Below, one piece after another: positions 1 to 6,732 of a stretch of 15,779 nucleotides of DNA (position 1 is the stretch's first letter; each line of letters opens with the position of its first letter). A program made the translations under genes and the position numbers. Below the pieces are notes generated by a model, which saw only the letters and a list, made by a program, of their open reading frames with translations, searched no databases and had not been told where the DNA came from. This DNA is from Bacteroidaceae bacterium. GTDB lineage: Bacteria; Bacteroidota; Bacteroidia; Bacteroidales; Bacteroidaceae. Location: the NCBI GenBank assembly GCA_021443405.1, contig JABUUA010000022.1, positions 10,826-26,604 on the forward strand, read 5' to 3'.

Positions 1-728
1 AGGTGGGCGATGTCATCGTGTTCTCGCCCTTCGCCGCCTACAACGGCAACGAGACGGAACTGTCGTCGCTGCTCAAGATTCAGAAGGAGGAGGTGGCCGC
101 CAAGACGGGCGACTTCAGCTACCAGATTACGGAAATCACACGCTACGAACCCGCCGCCCTCGACCAGAAATTGTTTGACCAAGTGATGGGCGAAGGCGTG
201 GTCTCAAGCGAGGAGGAGTTCCGCGCCAAGGTGCGCGAGACGCTGGAGGCCCAGTTCGCCATCGACAGCGACTATAAGTTCATGACTGACTTGCGCAAAT
301 ACCTCACCGAACGCATCGGAACGCTGGAGTATCCCACCGAAATGCTGAAGCGAATCATGCGACTCAACAACCCCGACAAGGGCGAGGAGTTCGTGGAGAA
401 TAATTTTGACAAGAGCCTGGAGGAACTGACCTGGCATCTCATCAAGGAGCAGCTCTCCGACCAGTTCGACGTGAAAATCAACCACGACGACGTGCTGGAG
501 ACCGCCAAGGTGGTGACGCGCATTCAGTTTGCCCAGTACGGCATGACGAACATCCCCGACGAGGTCATCGCCAACTACGCCGGCGAAATGCTGAAGAACA
601 AGCAGCAGGCCGAGGGACTGGTGAACCGCGCCGTGGAAAACAAGATTGCCGTGGCCGCCAAGGCGCTCGTGAAACTGAACGAGAAGGAGATGACGCTGGA
701 CGAATTCAACAAGTCGTTCCAGAACTAA
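1..728 (+). CDS. tig: Trigger factor, C-terminal part (5' end outside window)
   Basis: This is the 3' portion of a ribosome-associated chaperone that binds nascent chains at the exit tunnel. About 241 residues are visible, roughly the last half of a family that is usually about 430-450 residues. The reading frame is open from the window edge, and the GTG at position 3 is an internal Val codon rather than a start. The first visible residues (GDVIVFSPF, then FSYQITEITRYEPAALDQKLFDQ) fit the end of the FKBP-like PPIase domain passing into the linker 'PELDQKLFD...EEEFRAKVRETLE'. The rest is the charged, helical C-terminal chaperone domain, ending FNKSFQN and TAA. Its position directly upstream of clpP and clpX matches the widespread tig-clpP-clpX order. 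The ribosome-binding N-terminus cannot be assessed here. Identity rests on the linker pattern and the gene order. Confidence 0.93.
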   Translation, partial: VGDVIVFSPFAAYNGNETELSSLLKIQKEEVAAKTGDFSYQITEITRYEPAALDQKLFDQVMGEGVVSSEEEFRAKVRETLEAQFAIDSDYKFMTDLRKYLTERIGTLEYPTEMLKRIMRLNNPDKGEEFVENNFDKSLEELTWHLIKEQLSDQFDVKINHDDVLETAKVVTRIQFAQYGMTNIPDEVIANYAGEMLKNKQQAEGLVNRAVENKIAVAAKALVKLNEKEMTLDEFNKSFQN

Positions 729-757
729 CCCTCGCGCGCGAACATTGTAAATAAAAC

Positions 758-783
758 ATAAGGCGGCTGCGAGGCCGCCTTAT
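758..783 (+). terminator. GC-rich hairpin between tig and clpP
   Basis: A 10-bp perfect stem (758-767 with 774-783) contains the arm TAAGGCGGC. It can be closed by a T-G pair at 768/773 over the tetraloop GCGA (769-772), which fits the stable GNRA class. There is only a short mixed tract (TTCATCC) after it and no real U-run. It may therefore be a weak terminator, an attenuator or a processing and stability element rather than a full stop. No promoter box is seen between this hairpin and clpP, which suggests that clpP depends at least partly on read-through from tig. Confidence 0.7.
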
Positions 784-813
784 TCATCCAACCACCAAAA
801 AGGACAGAAGACG

Positions 814-1482
814 ATGAACAACGACTTTAAGAAATTCGCCACCAAGCACCTGGGCATGAACAGCATGGTGCTGGACGACGTGGTGAGCATGCAGAACCAC
901 TACCTCAACCCCTACATACTGGAGGAGCGCCAGCTGAACGTCACGCAGATGGACGTTTTCTCACGCCTGATGATGGACCGCATCATCTTCCTGGGAACGC
1001 AGATCGACGACTACACGGCCAACACGCTGCAGGCCCAGCTGCTCTACCTCGACAGCGTCGACCCGGGCAAGGACATCAGCATCTACCTCAACAGCCCCGG
1101 CGGCAGCGTCTATGCGGGTCTGGGCATCTACGACACGATGCAGTTCGTGCAGAGCGACGTGGCCACCATCTGCACGGGCATGGCCGCCTCCATGGCCGCC
1201 GTCCTGCTGGTGGCCGGCGCCGAAGGCAAGCGCAGCGCACTCACGCACAGCCGCGTGATGATTCATCAGCCCATGGGCGGCGCGCAGGGCCAGGCCAGCG
1301 ACATCGAAATCACAGCCCGCGAAATCCAAAAGCTGAAGAACGAACTCTACACCATCATCGCCGACCACTCCCACCAGCCGTTCGACAAAGTGTGGGCCGA
1401 CAGCGACCGCGACTACTGGATGACGGCCGCCGAGGCGAAAGACTACGGCATGGTGGACCAGGTGCTGAGCCGGAAACTCTAA
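814..1482 (+). CDS. clpP: ATP-dependent Clp protease proteolytic subunit
   Basis: ClpP is the serine peptidase that forms the double-heptamer degradation chamber and, with ClpX, degrades unfolded and tagged cytosolic proteins. The protein has 222 residues, slightly longer than E. coli ClpP (207 with propeptide). The catalytic triad is complete: Ser126 in GMAASMAAV, His151 in MIHQP and Asp200 in DSDRDYWM. The spacings (25 and 74 residues) match E. coli Ser97/His122/Asp171. The oxyanion-region motif NSPGGSVYAG lies at 93-102. The N-terminal stretch of about 30 residues before the conserved core is longer than in E. coli and may include a processed propeptide (inference). The ATG at 814 is the first start in frame after the hairpin. 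A weak AGGA sits about 10 nt upstream. The gene is followed after 18 nt by clpX, so the two are probably co-transcribed. Confidence 0.98.
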   Translation: MNNDFKKFATKHLGMNSMVLDDVVSMQNHYLNPYILEERQLNVTQMDVFSRLMMDRIIFLGTQIDDYTANTLQAQLLYLDSVDPGKDISIYLNSPGGSVYAGLGIYDTMQFVQSDVATICTGMAASMAAVLLVAGAEGKRSALTHSRVMIHQPMGGAQGQASDIEITAREIQKLKNELYTIIADHSHQPFDKVWADSDRDYWMTAAEAKDYGMVDQVLSRKL

Positions 1483-1500
1483 CGAAATAACCGGGGACAA

Positions 1501-2721
1501 ATGGCAAAGAAAAACTGTTCGTTCTGCGGCCGTTCCGAAAAAGATGTGCGCCTGCTCATCACGGGCCTCAACGGCCACATCTGTGACGAGTGCGCGAAGG
1601 CCGCCCACCAAATCGTGGAGAACAACTCAAAGAAAACCAACGACTTCCATCTGGACAAACTGCCGAAGCCGAAGGAAATCAAGGAATTTCTGGACCAGTA
1701 CGTCATCGGGCAGGACGACGCAAAGCGCTTCCTCTCGGTGAGCGTGTACAACCACTACAAGCGCCTCCAGCAGTCGGTGGACGACGACGGAGTGGAGATC
1801 GAGAAAAGCAACATCATCATGGTGGGCTCCACCGGAACCGGCAAGACGCTGCTGGCAAGGACGATAGCAAAACTGCTCAAAGTCCCCTTCACGATTGTCG
1901 ACGCCACCGTGTTCACGGAAGCCGGATATGTGGGCGAGGACGTGGAAAGCATCCTGAGCCGACTGCTGCAAGTGGCTGACTACAACGTGAAAGCGGCCCA
2001 GCGCGGCATCGTCTTCATCGACGAGATAGACAAAATCGCCCGCAAGAGCGACAACCCCAGCATCACCCGCGACGTCAGCGGCGAAGGCGTCCAGCAAGGA
2101 CTGCTCAAACTGCTGGAAGGAAGCATGGTGAACGTTCCGCCCAAGGGAGGACGGAAACACCCCGACCAGGACTACATCCACGTGGACACACGCAACATCC
2201 TGTTCATCTGCGGCGGCGCTTTCGACGGAATCGAGAAGAAAATCGCCCAGCGACTCAACACACACGTCGTGGGCTACAACAGCGTGCAGAACGTGCGGCA
2301 GCTCGACAAGGCCAATCTGATGAAGTACATCCTCCCGCAGGACTTGAAGTCGTTCGGCCTGATCCCCGAGATTATCGGCCGACTGCCCGTGCTGACCTAT
2401 CTCAACCCGCTCGACCGCGCCGCGCTGCGCAACATCCTCACGGAGCCGAAAAACTCCCTGGTGAAGCAACAGATAAAACTGTTCGAGATGGACGGCGTGA
2501 AGCTCGAGTTCCCCGACGAGACCTTGGAATATATGGTGGATAAGGCAGTTGAGTACAAACTCGGCGCCCGCGGTCTCCGCTCCATCATGGAGGCGGTGAT
2601 GATGGAACTCCAGTACGAAGCCCCCTCTTCGCGGAAGAAAACCGTGACCGTCAGCAAGGAATATGCGGCCCAGCAACTGGAGAAAACCTTCCTCTCAGAG
2701 GCATTCGACGGGAAGAATTAA
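1501..2721 (+). CDS. clpX: ATP-dependent Clp protease ATP-binding subunit ClpX
   Basis: ClpX is the AAA+ hexameric unfoldase that recognises degradation tags, unfolds proteins and feeds them to ClpP. The protein has 406 residues. It has an N-terminal C4 zinc-binding domain (Cys6, Cys9, Cys28, Cys31) and then the AAA+ module. Walker A is GSTGTGKT (109-116) and Walker B is VFIDEID (171-177). The pore-1 loop is GYVG (142-145) and the second pore loop is RKH (218-220). The conserved FGLIPEIIGRLP carries the arginine finger at Arg294. Sensor 2 is GARGLR (355-360). At the position of the ClpP-docking IGF tripeptide, the chain reads Val-Gly-Tyr (257-259, in HVVGYN), a substitution discussed in the findings. 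All nucleotide-binding residues are intact, so the enzyme should be active. It lies 18 nt behind clpP with no promoter box between them. Confidence 0.98.
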   Translation: MAKKNCSFCGRSEKDVRLLITGLNGHICDECAKAAHQIVENNSKKTNDFHLDKLPKPKEIKEFLDQYVIGQDDAKRFLSVSVYNHYKRLQQSVDDDGVEIEKSNIIMVGSTGTGKTLLARTIAKLLKVPFTIVDATVFTEAGYVGEDVESILSRLLQVADYNVKAAQRGIVFIDEIDKIARKSDNPSITRDVSGEGVQQGLLKLLEGSMVNVPPKGGRKHPDQDYIHVDTRNILFICGGAFDGIEKKIAQRLNTHVVGYNSVQNVRQLDKANLMKYILPQDLKSFGLIPEIIGRLPVLTYLNPLDRAALRNILTEPKNSLVKQQIKLFEMDGVKLEFPDETLEYMVDKAVEYKLGARGLRSIMEAVMMELQYEAPSSRKKTVTVSKEYAAQQLEKTFLSEAFDGKN

Positions 2722-2771
2722 CCCAAAAGTTCATTAGGCGGTCGTTTGATTGCAGGATGATTTTGAGATAG

Positions 2772-2828
2772 AATTTTCTCGCCGGGAGGGAGCGATGCAG
2801 GTCCATCGTGACCGAGGGCGGGGAAATT
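2772..2828. repeat. Imperfect palindrome in the clpX-recQ gap
   Basis: The arms 2772-2783 (AATTTTCTCGCC) and 2817-2828 (GGCGGGGAAATT) pair over 12 positions, with two G-T pairs. Inside them a second stem, CGATG (2793-2797) with CATCG (2804-2808), closes over the six-base loop CAGGTC. The element is GC-rich, whereas its right flank is AT-rich. It is followed by no U-run on either strand, so it is not a typical intrinsic terminator. It could be a dispersed intergenic repeat, a structured RNA at the clpX 3' end, or a protein-binding palindrome. Nothing in the window decides between these. No other copy was noticed in this window. Confidence 0.5.
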
Positions 2829-2919
2829 ATAGTCAAAAAAGAGGCTGACAAGCATTGATTGCCCCAACGGACTTTTTGAGTTTAACAAATATTAAGAATA
2901 TTTTACAAGGCCCAGCTCT

Positions 2920-2950
2920 TTTGTTTTTATGGTTTTTGTGCTATCTTTGT
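2920..2950 (+). promoter_or_regulatory. recQ promoter, Bacteroidetes type
   Basis: A -7 box TATCTTTG (2942-2949) matches TAnnTTTG exactly. A TTTG at 2920-2923, 18 nt upstream, fits the -33 element. Transcription should start around 2955-2960, which leaves a leader of about 15 nt before the ATG at 2973. The surrounding sequence is T-rich. Confidence 0.75.
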
Positions 2951-2972
2951 AAGAGCGTTAGTGCAAAATATC

Positions 2973-5141
2973 ATGAAAACAACAGACCTGAGCAAAAAAC
3001 TGAAGCGCTATTTCGGCTTCGAAACCTTCAAGGGTGACCAGGAAGCCATCATCTGCAGCGTGCTTTCGGGCAAGGATACTTTTGTGCTAATGCCCACCGG
3101 CGGCGGAAAGTCGCTGTGTTATCAACTGCCCGCCCTGATGATGGAGGGGACGGCCATCGTCATCTCCCCCCTCATTGCCCTGATGAAAAATCAGGTGGAC
3201 GCCATCCGCATGGTCAGCGAGGACGACGGCATCGCTCATTTCCTGAACTCCTCTCTCACCAAGGCGGAAGCCGACATCGTGAAAGAAGACGTCCGGTCCG
3301 GCCGGACAAAACTGCTCTACGTGGCGCCCGAGAGTCTGACAAAAGCCGAGGTGGGCGAATTCCTCCGCGCCGTAACCATCTCATTCTATGCAGTGGACGA
3401 AGCCCATTGCATCTCGGAATGGGGACACGACTTCCGCCCCGAATACCGCCGAATCCGCACCACCATCAGCAACATCGGCCAAGCGCCCGTCATCGCTCTC
3501 ACCGCCACCGCCACGGACAAAGTGCGCGGCGACATCGTGAAATGCCTGGGCATGAAGGACTGGGTGGAGTTCAAGAGCAGCTTCAACCGCCCCAACCTCT
3601 ACTACGAAGTGCGCCCCAAGACGGACGACGTGGACAAGGACATTGTCAAGTTCATCCGCCAGCGCCCCGGAAAGAGCGGAATCATCTACTGCCTGAGCCG
3701 CAAGAAAGTGGAGGAACTGGCCGAGTTCCTTCGCGACAACGGCATCAAGGCCCAAGCTTATCACGCGGGCATGGAAACTCCCGAGCGCAATGCCGCCCAG
3801 GACAATTTCCTCATGGAGCGCGTCGATGTCATCGTGGCCACCATTGCCTTCGGCATGGGAATCGACAAACCCGACGTCCGCTTCGTCATCCATTACGACA
3901 TTCCCAAGAGCCTCGAAGGCTATTACCAAGAGACAGGCCGCGCCGGACGCGACGGCGGAGAAGGCGTCTGCCTGACCTTCTATTCCAACCGGAACCTCAA
4001 GAAGTTGGAAAAGTTCATGGAGGGAAAACCGCTGGCCGAACAGGAAATCGGACGACAGTTGCTGCAGGAAACCGCCGCCTATGCCGAGAGTTCCGTGTGC
4101 CGCCGCAAGATGCTCCTCCACTATTTCGGCGAAATCTACGAACCGGACAACTGCGAGAATTGCGACAACTGCCTGCATCCGCAAGAAAAAATCGAGGCCA
4201 GCGCTCAGTTGAAGGAAGTGCTGCAAGTGGTGCTGGGAATCAAAGAAAACTTCCGCATCAATCACATTGTGGACGTCCTGCTGGGCCGCTTGAAAGAAGA
4301 TGTGACCGCACATCACCACGACAGTCTGCCCTGCTTCGGCATCGGCGACGACCGGCCGCCCCGTTTCTGGCATGCCACCATCCGCCAAGCATTATTGTCG
4401 GGCTATCTGGAAAAAGAGGTGGAGAACTACGGCGTCATCCGCGTGACCGAGGCGGGTCGCCAGTTCCTGAAGCGGCCGACCGAGTTCTTCGTGAGCGAGA
4501 ATCGCGACTTCACCGATGTGGCGGTGGAGTCTTCCATGGCCGTTCCGGCAGCTCTCGACGAGACGCTGCTGAGCATGTTGCGAACCTTGCGACGCGACGT
4601 GGCCAACGATTTGGATGTTCCGCCGTACGCCGTATTCCAGGATTATTCGCTCGACGCCATGGCCACGCAATATCCCGTGACGCTGGCCGAAATGCAGAAT
4701 GTGTACGGAGTGGGAGAAGGAAAAGCCAAGCGCTACGGACAACCTTTCTGCGACTTGATTGCAAAATACTGCGAGGAAAACGAGATAGAACGCATTGACT
4801 ACCAACCTATCCGCAATAAACCAAGGGACAATCAGCAACAACAGATTGTTTCCCGCATCGACCGCAAAGCCGACCTCCGCGACATCGCCCAGACGTGTCA
4901 AATCAGTTTCGACGACTTGCTCAAGAAAATCGAAAACATGGTGAACGGCGGCATCAAGCTGGACATCGCCTACGCCGTGCAGGACGAACTGGACAACGAC
5001 TCCATCGAAGACATCTACGATTACTTCATGAGCGTGGACGACGACAACATCGACGATGCTCTGGACGAACTCGGCAGCGACTACACGGAGCAGGAAATCC
5101 GCCTTGTCCACATCCTCTTCTTGGTGGAAGTGGCCAACTGA
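2973..5141 (+). CDS. recQ: ATP-dependent DNA helicase RecQ with extra C-terminal region
   Basis: RecQ is a 3'-5' superfamily 2 helicase acting in recombination and replication-fork repair. I chose the ATG at 2973 (722 residues). The in-frame GTG at 2961 lies almost at the predicted transcription start and would leave hardly any leader. Domains in order: helicase lobe 1 with Walker A PTGGGKS (41-47), DEAH (142-145) and the aromatic-rich loop CISEWGHDFRPEY (146-158); lobe 2 with motif VI QETGRAGRDG (319-328); the zinc-binding site with Cys376, Cys394, Cys397 and Cys400; a winged-helix RQC region at about 407-510; an HRDC domain at about 525-605. An additional tail of about 115 residues (606-722) follows. 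It contains a likely helix-turn-helix (about 625-665) and a very acidic end, and it makes the protein over 100 residues longer than E. coli RecQ (about 610). All catalytic motifs are intact. The gene has its own promoter and a following hairpin, so it is probably a single-gene unit. Confidence 0.97.
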   Translation: MKTTDLSKKLKRYFGFETFKGDQEAIICSVLSGKDTFVLMPTGGGKSLCYQLPALMMEGTAIVISPLIALMKNQVDAIRMVSEDDGIAHFLNSSLTKAEADIVKEDVRSGRTKLLYVAPESLTKAEVGEFLRAVTISFYAVDEAHCISEWGHDFRPEYRRIRTTISNIGQAPVIALTATATDKVRGDIVKCLGMKDWVEFKSSFNRPNLYYEVRPKTDDVDKDIVKFIRQRPGKSGIIYCLSRKKVEELAEFLRDNGIKAQAYHAGMETPERNAAQDNFLMERVDVIVATIAFGMGIDKPDVRFVIHYDIPKSLEGYYQETGRAGRDGGEGVCLTFYSNRNLKKLEKFMEGKPLAEQEIGRQLLQETAAYAESSVCRRKMLLHYFGEIYEPDNCENCDNCLHPQEKIEASAQLKEVLQVVLGIKENFRINHIVDVLLGRLKEDVTAHHHDSLPCFGIGDDRPPRFWHATIRQALLSGYLEKEVENYGVIRVTEAGRQFLKRPTEFFVSENRDFTDVAVESSMAVPAALDETLLSMLRTLRRDVANDLDVPPYAVFQDYSLDAMATQYPVTLAEMQNVYGVGEGKAKRYGQPFCDLIAKYCEENEIERIDYQPIRNKPRDNQQQQIVSRIDRKADLRDIAQTCQISFDDLLKKIENMVNGGIKLDIAYAVQDELDNDSIEDIYDYFMSVDDDNIDDALDELGSDYTEQEIRLVHILFLVEVAN

Positions 5142-5151
5142 CGAGAAGCAA

Positions 5152-5194
5152 GGACGCGGAGTTTTGTGTGAATAACAATTAAAACTCCGCGTTC
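5152..5194 (+). terminator. Long hairpin after recQ
   Basis: The arms 5152-5165 (GGACGCGGAGTTTT) and 5181-5194 (AAAACTCCGCGTTC) form a 14-bp stem with one G-T pair around a 15-nt loop. It begins 11 nt after the recQ stop codon. No U-run follows on the + strand, so termination would be atypical; the hairpin may instead protect the 3' end of the recQ message. It separates recQ from the guaB promoter. Confidence 0.65.
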
Positions 5195-5220
5195 GTGCGC
5201 AAAATCTCAAAAAAAAATCG

Positions 5221-5228
5221 TATATTTG
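5221..5228 (+). promoter_or_regulatory. guaB operon promoter, -7 box
   Basis: TATATTTG matches the Bacteroidetes -7 consensus TAnnTTTG. It is followed 24 nt later by the ATG of guaB (5253), so the leader is short (about 15-20 nt) and has no room for a riboswitch. No clear TTTG is seen at the -33 position, where the sequence is GTGCGCAA. This is the only promoter candidate seen for the whole guaB-to-mutL run. Confidence 0.6.
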
Positions 5229-5252
5229 CACGCAATAAATTATAAAGGCGTT

Positions 5253-6731
5253 ATGGCATCATTTATTGCAGACAAAATTGTGACGGACGGTCTTACGTTT
5301 GATGACGTCCTGCTGGTTCCCGCTTATTCGGAAGTTCTTCCCCGCACTGTCGAGCTTGGGACTAAGTTTTCTCGTAACATCGATTTGAAGATTCCTTTCG
5401 TGACCGCTGCCATGGACACGGTGACGGAAAGCACCATGGCAATCGCCATTGCTCGCGAAGGCGGCATCGGCGTGATTCATAAGAATATGTCCATCGAAGA
5501 GCAAGCTCGCCAGGTGGCCATCGTGAAGCGCGCGGAAAACGGCATGATTTACGACCCCGTGACCATCAAGCGCGGCAGCACCGTGGGCGATGCATTGGAA
5601 CTGATGGCGGAATATCACTTCGGCGGAATCCCCGTCGTGGACGACGAACGTCATCTGGTGGGAATCGTCACAAACAGAGACTTGCGCTTCGAACTGAATC
5701 CCAGCCGACTCATCGACGAAGTGATGACGTGCGAACATCTGGTGACCACCCACGCCAAGACTGATTTGGTGGCCGCCGCCCGCATTCTGCAAGAGAACAA
5801 AATCGAAAAACTCCCGGTTGTGGACGACGAGAATCATTTGGTCGGTCTGATTACCTACAAGGATATTACGAAGGCGAAAGACAAGCCCATGGCTTGCAAG
5901 GACACGAAAGGTCGTCTGCGCGTTGCCGCTGGTGTGGGCGTGACGGCCGACACTCTGGACCGCATGAAGGCTTTGGTGGATGCTGGCGTGGACGCCATCG
6001 TGATTGACACGGCTCACGGTCATTCCAAGTTCGTTGTCGAAAAACTGAAAGAAGCCAAGAAGATGTTCCCCGATGTGGATATTGTGGTGGGCAACGTGGC
6101 TACTGGCGAAGCTGCCAAGATGTTGGTGGACGCCGGTGCCGACGGTGTGAAAGTGGGCATTGGCCCGGGCAGTATCTGCACTACTCGTGTGGTGGCTGGC
6201 GTCGGTGTTCCCCAACTGAGTGCTGTCTATGACGTTGCCAGTGCCCTGGCAGGAACGGGCGTTCCCCTCATTGCCGACGGCGGTCTTCGTTATAGCGGCG
6301 ACGTGGTGAAAGCCTTGGCAGCCGGTGGCTATTGCGTGATGATTGGTTCATTGGTGGCCGGTACCGAGGAGTCGCCGGGCGACACTATTATTTATAACGG
6401 AAGAAAGTTCAAGAGCTACCGCGGCATGGGTTCTTTGGAGGCCATGGAATGCGGTTCAAAGGACCGCTACTTCCAAGGCAATGTGAAGGACGTGAAAAAG
6501 CTTGTTCCCGAAGGCATTGCTGGTCGTGTCCCCTATAAGGGAAGCGTGCAGGAAGTTGTTTACCAGTTGATTGGCGGTTTGCGTAGTGGTATGGGCTACT
6601 GCGGTGCCGCCACCATCGAGGAACTGCACAACGCGAAGTTTGTCCGCATCACGAACGCTGGCGTGATGGAAAGTCATCCTCACGATGTAACCATCACCAG
6701 CGAGGCTCCTAACTATAGTCGTCCTCAGTAA
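5253..6731 (+). CDS. guaB: Inosine-5'-monophosphate dehydrogenase
   Basis: GuaB oxidises IMP to XMP with NAD+, the committed step of guanine nucleotide synthesis in the cytosol. I chose the ATG at 5253 (492 residues, normal for the family). A TTG in the same frame at 5226 lies inside the -7 promoter box and cannot be the start. The TIM-barrel catalytic domain is interrupted by two CBS domains (about 98-150 and 156-210). The catalytic loop GPGSICTTR carries Cys309. The IMP phosphate site includes DGG (342-344), the loop RGMGS is at 390-394, and the flap Arg425-Tyr428 pair lies in GRVPYKG, as in bacterial IMPDHs. The C-terminus (TSEAPNYS) is conserved. The stop codon is 1 nt from the next start codon, so guaB is probably the first gene of a long operon that continues into envelope genes. 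Confidence 0.98.
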   Translation: MASFIADKIVTDGLTFDDVLLVPAYSEVLPRTVELGTKFSRNIDLKIPFVTAAMDTVTESTMAIAIAREGGIGVIHKNMSIEEQARQVAIVKRAENGMIYDPVTIKRGSTVGDALELMAEYHFGGIPVVDDERHLVGIVTNRDLRFELNPSRLIDEVMTCEHLVTTHAKTDLVAAARILQENKIEKLPVVDDENHLVGLITYKDITKAKDKPMACKDTKGRLRVAAGVGVTADTLDRMKALVDAGVDAIVIDTAHGHSKFVVEKLKEAKKMFPDVDIVVGNVATGEAAKMLVDAGADGVKVGIGPGSICTTRVVAGVGVPQLSAVYDVASALAGTGVPLIADGGLRYSGDVVKALAAGGYCVMIGSLVAGTEESPGDTIIYNGRKFKSYRGMGSLEAMECGSKDRYFQGNVKDVKKLVPEGIAGRVPYKGSVQEVVYQLIGGLRSGMGYCGAATIEELHNAKFVRITNAGVMESHPHDVTITSEAPNYSRPQ

Positions 6732-6732
6732 G

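Noticed and set aside
961..1611. Minus-strand frame of 216 codons opposite clpP
   Set aside because: Low-complexity Ala/Val/His-rich shadow of clpP with no independent evidence.
1627..2676. Long minus-strand open frame of 349 codons opposite clpX
   Set aside because: It is a shadow of clpX in GC-rich DNA. Its translation is rich in His, Val and Leu with no domain pattern, and the + strand frame has all ClpX motifs.
2961..2972. GTG start for recQ
   Set aside because: It lies at or next to the predicted transcription start; the ATG at 2973 fits the promoter and the family N-terminus better.
2855..3037. 60-codon + strand frame over the recQ promoter
   Set aside because: It covers the promoter and the start of recQ in another frame, begins at a non-ATG codon and has no protein-like pattern.
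3116..4798. 560-codon + strand frame inside recQ
   Set aside because: It is out of frame with RecQ and its translation is rich in Arg, Pro and His, the usual sign of a shifted frame in GC-rich coding DNA.
3381..5231. Two minus-strand frames (335 and 279 codons) opposite recQ
   Set aside because: Both mirror recQ codons and show no recognisable protein features or promoter.
5229..5252. Possible purine riboswitch before guaB
   Set aside because: The leader predicted from the -7 box is only about 15-20 nt, too short for an aptamer.
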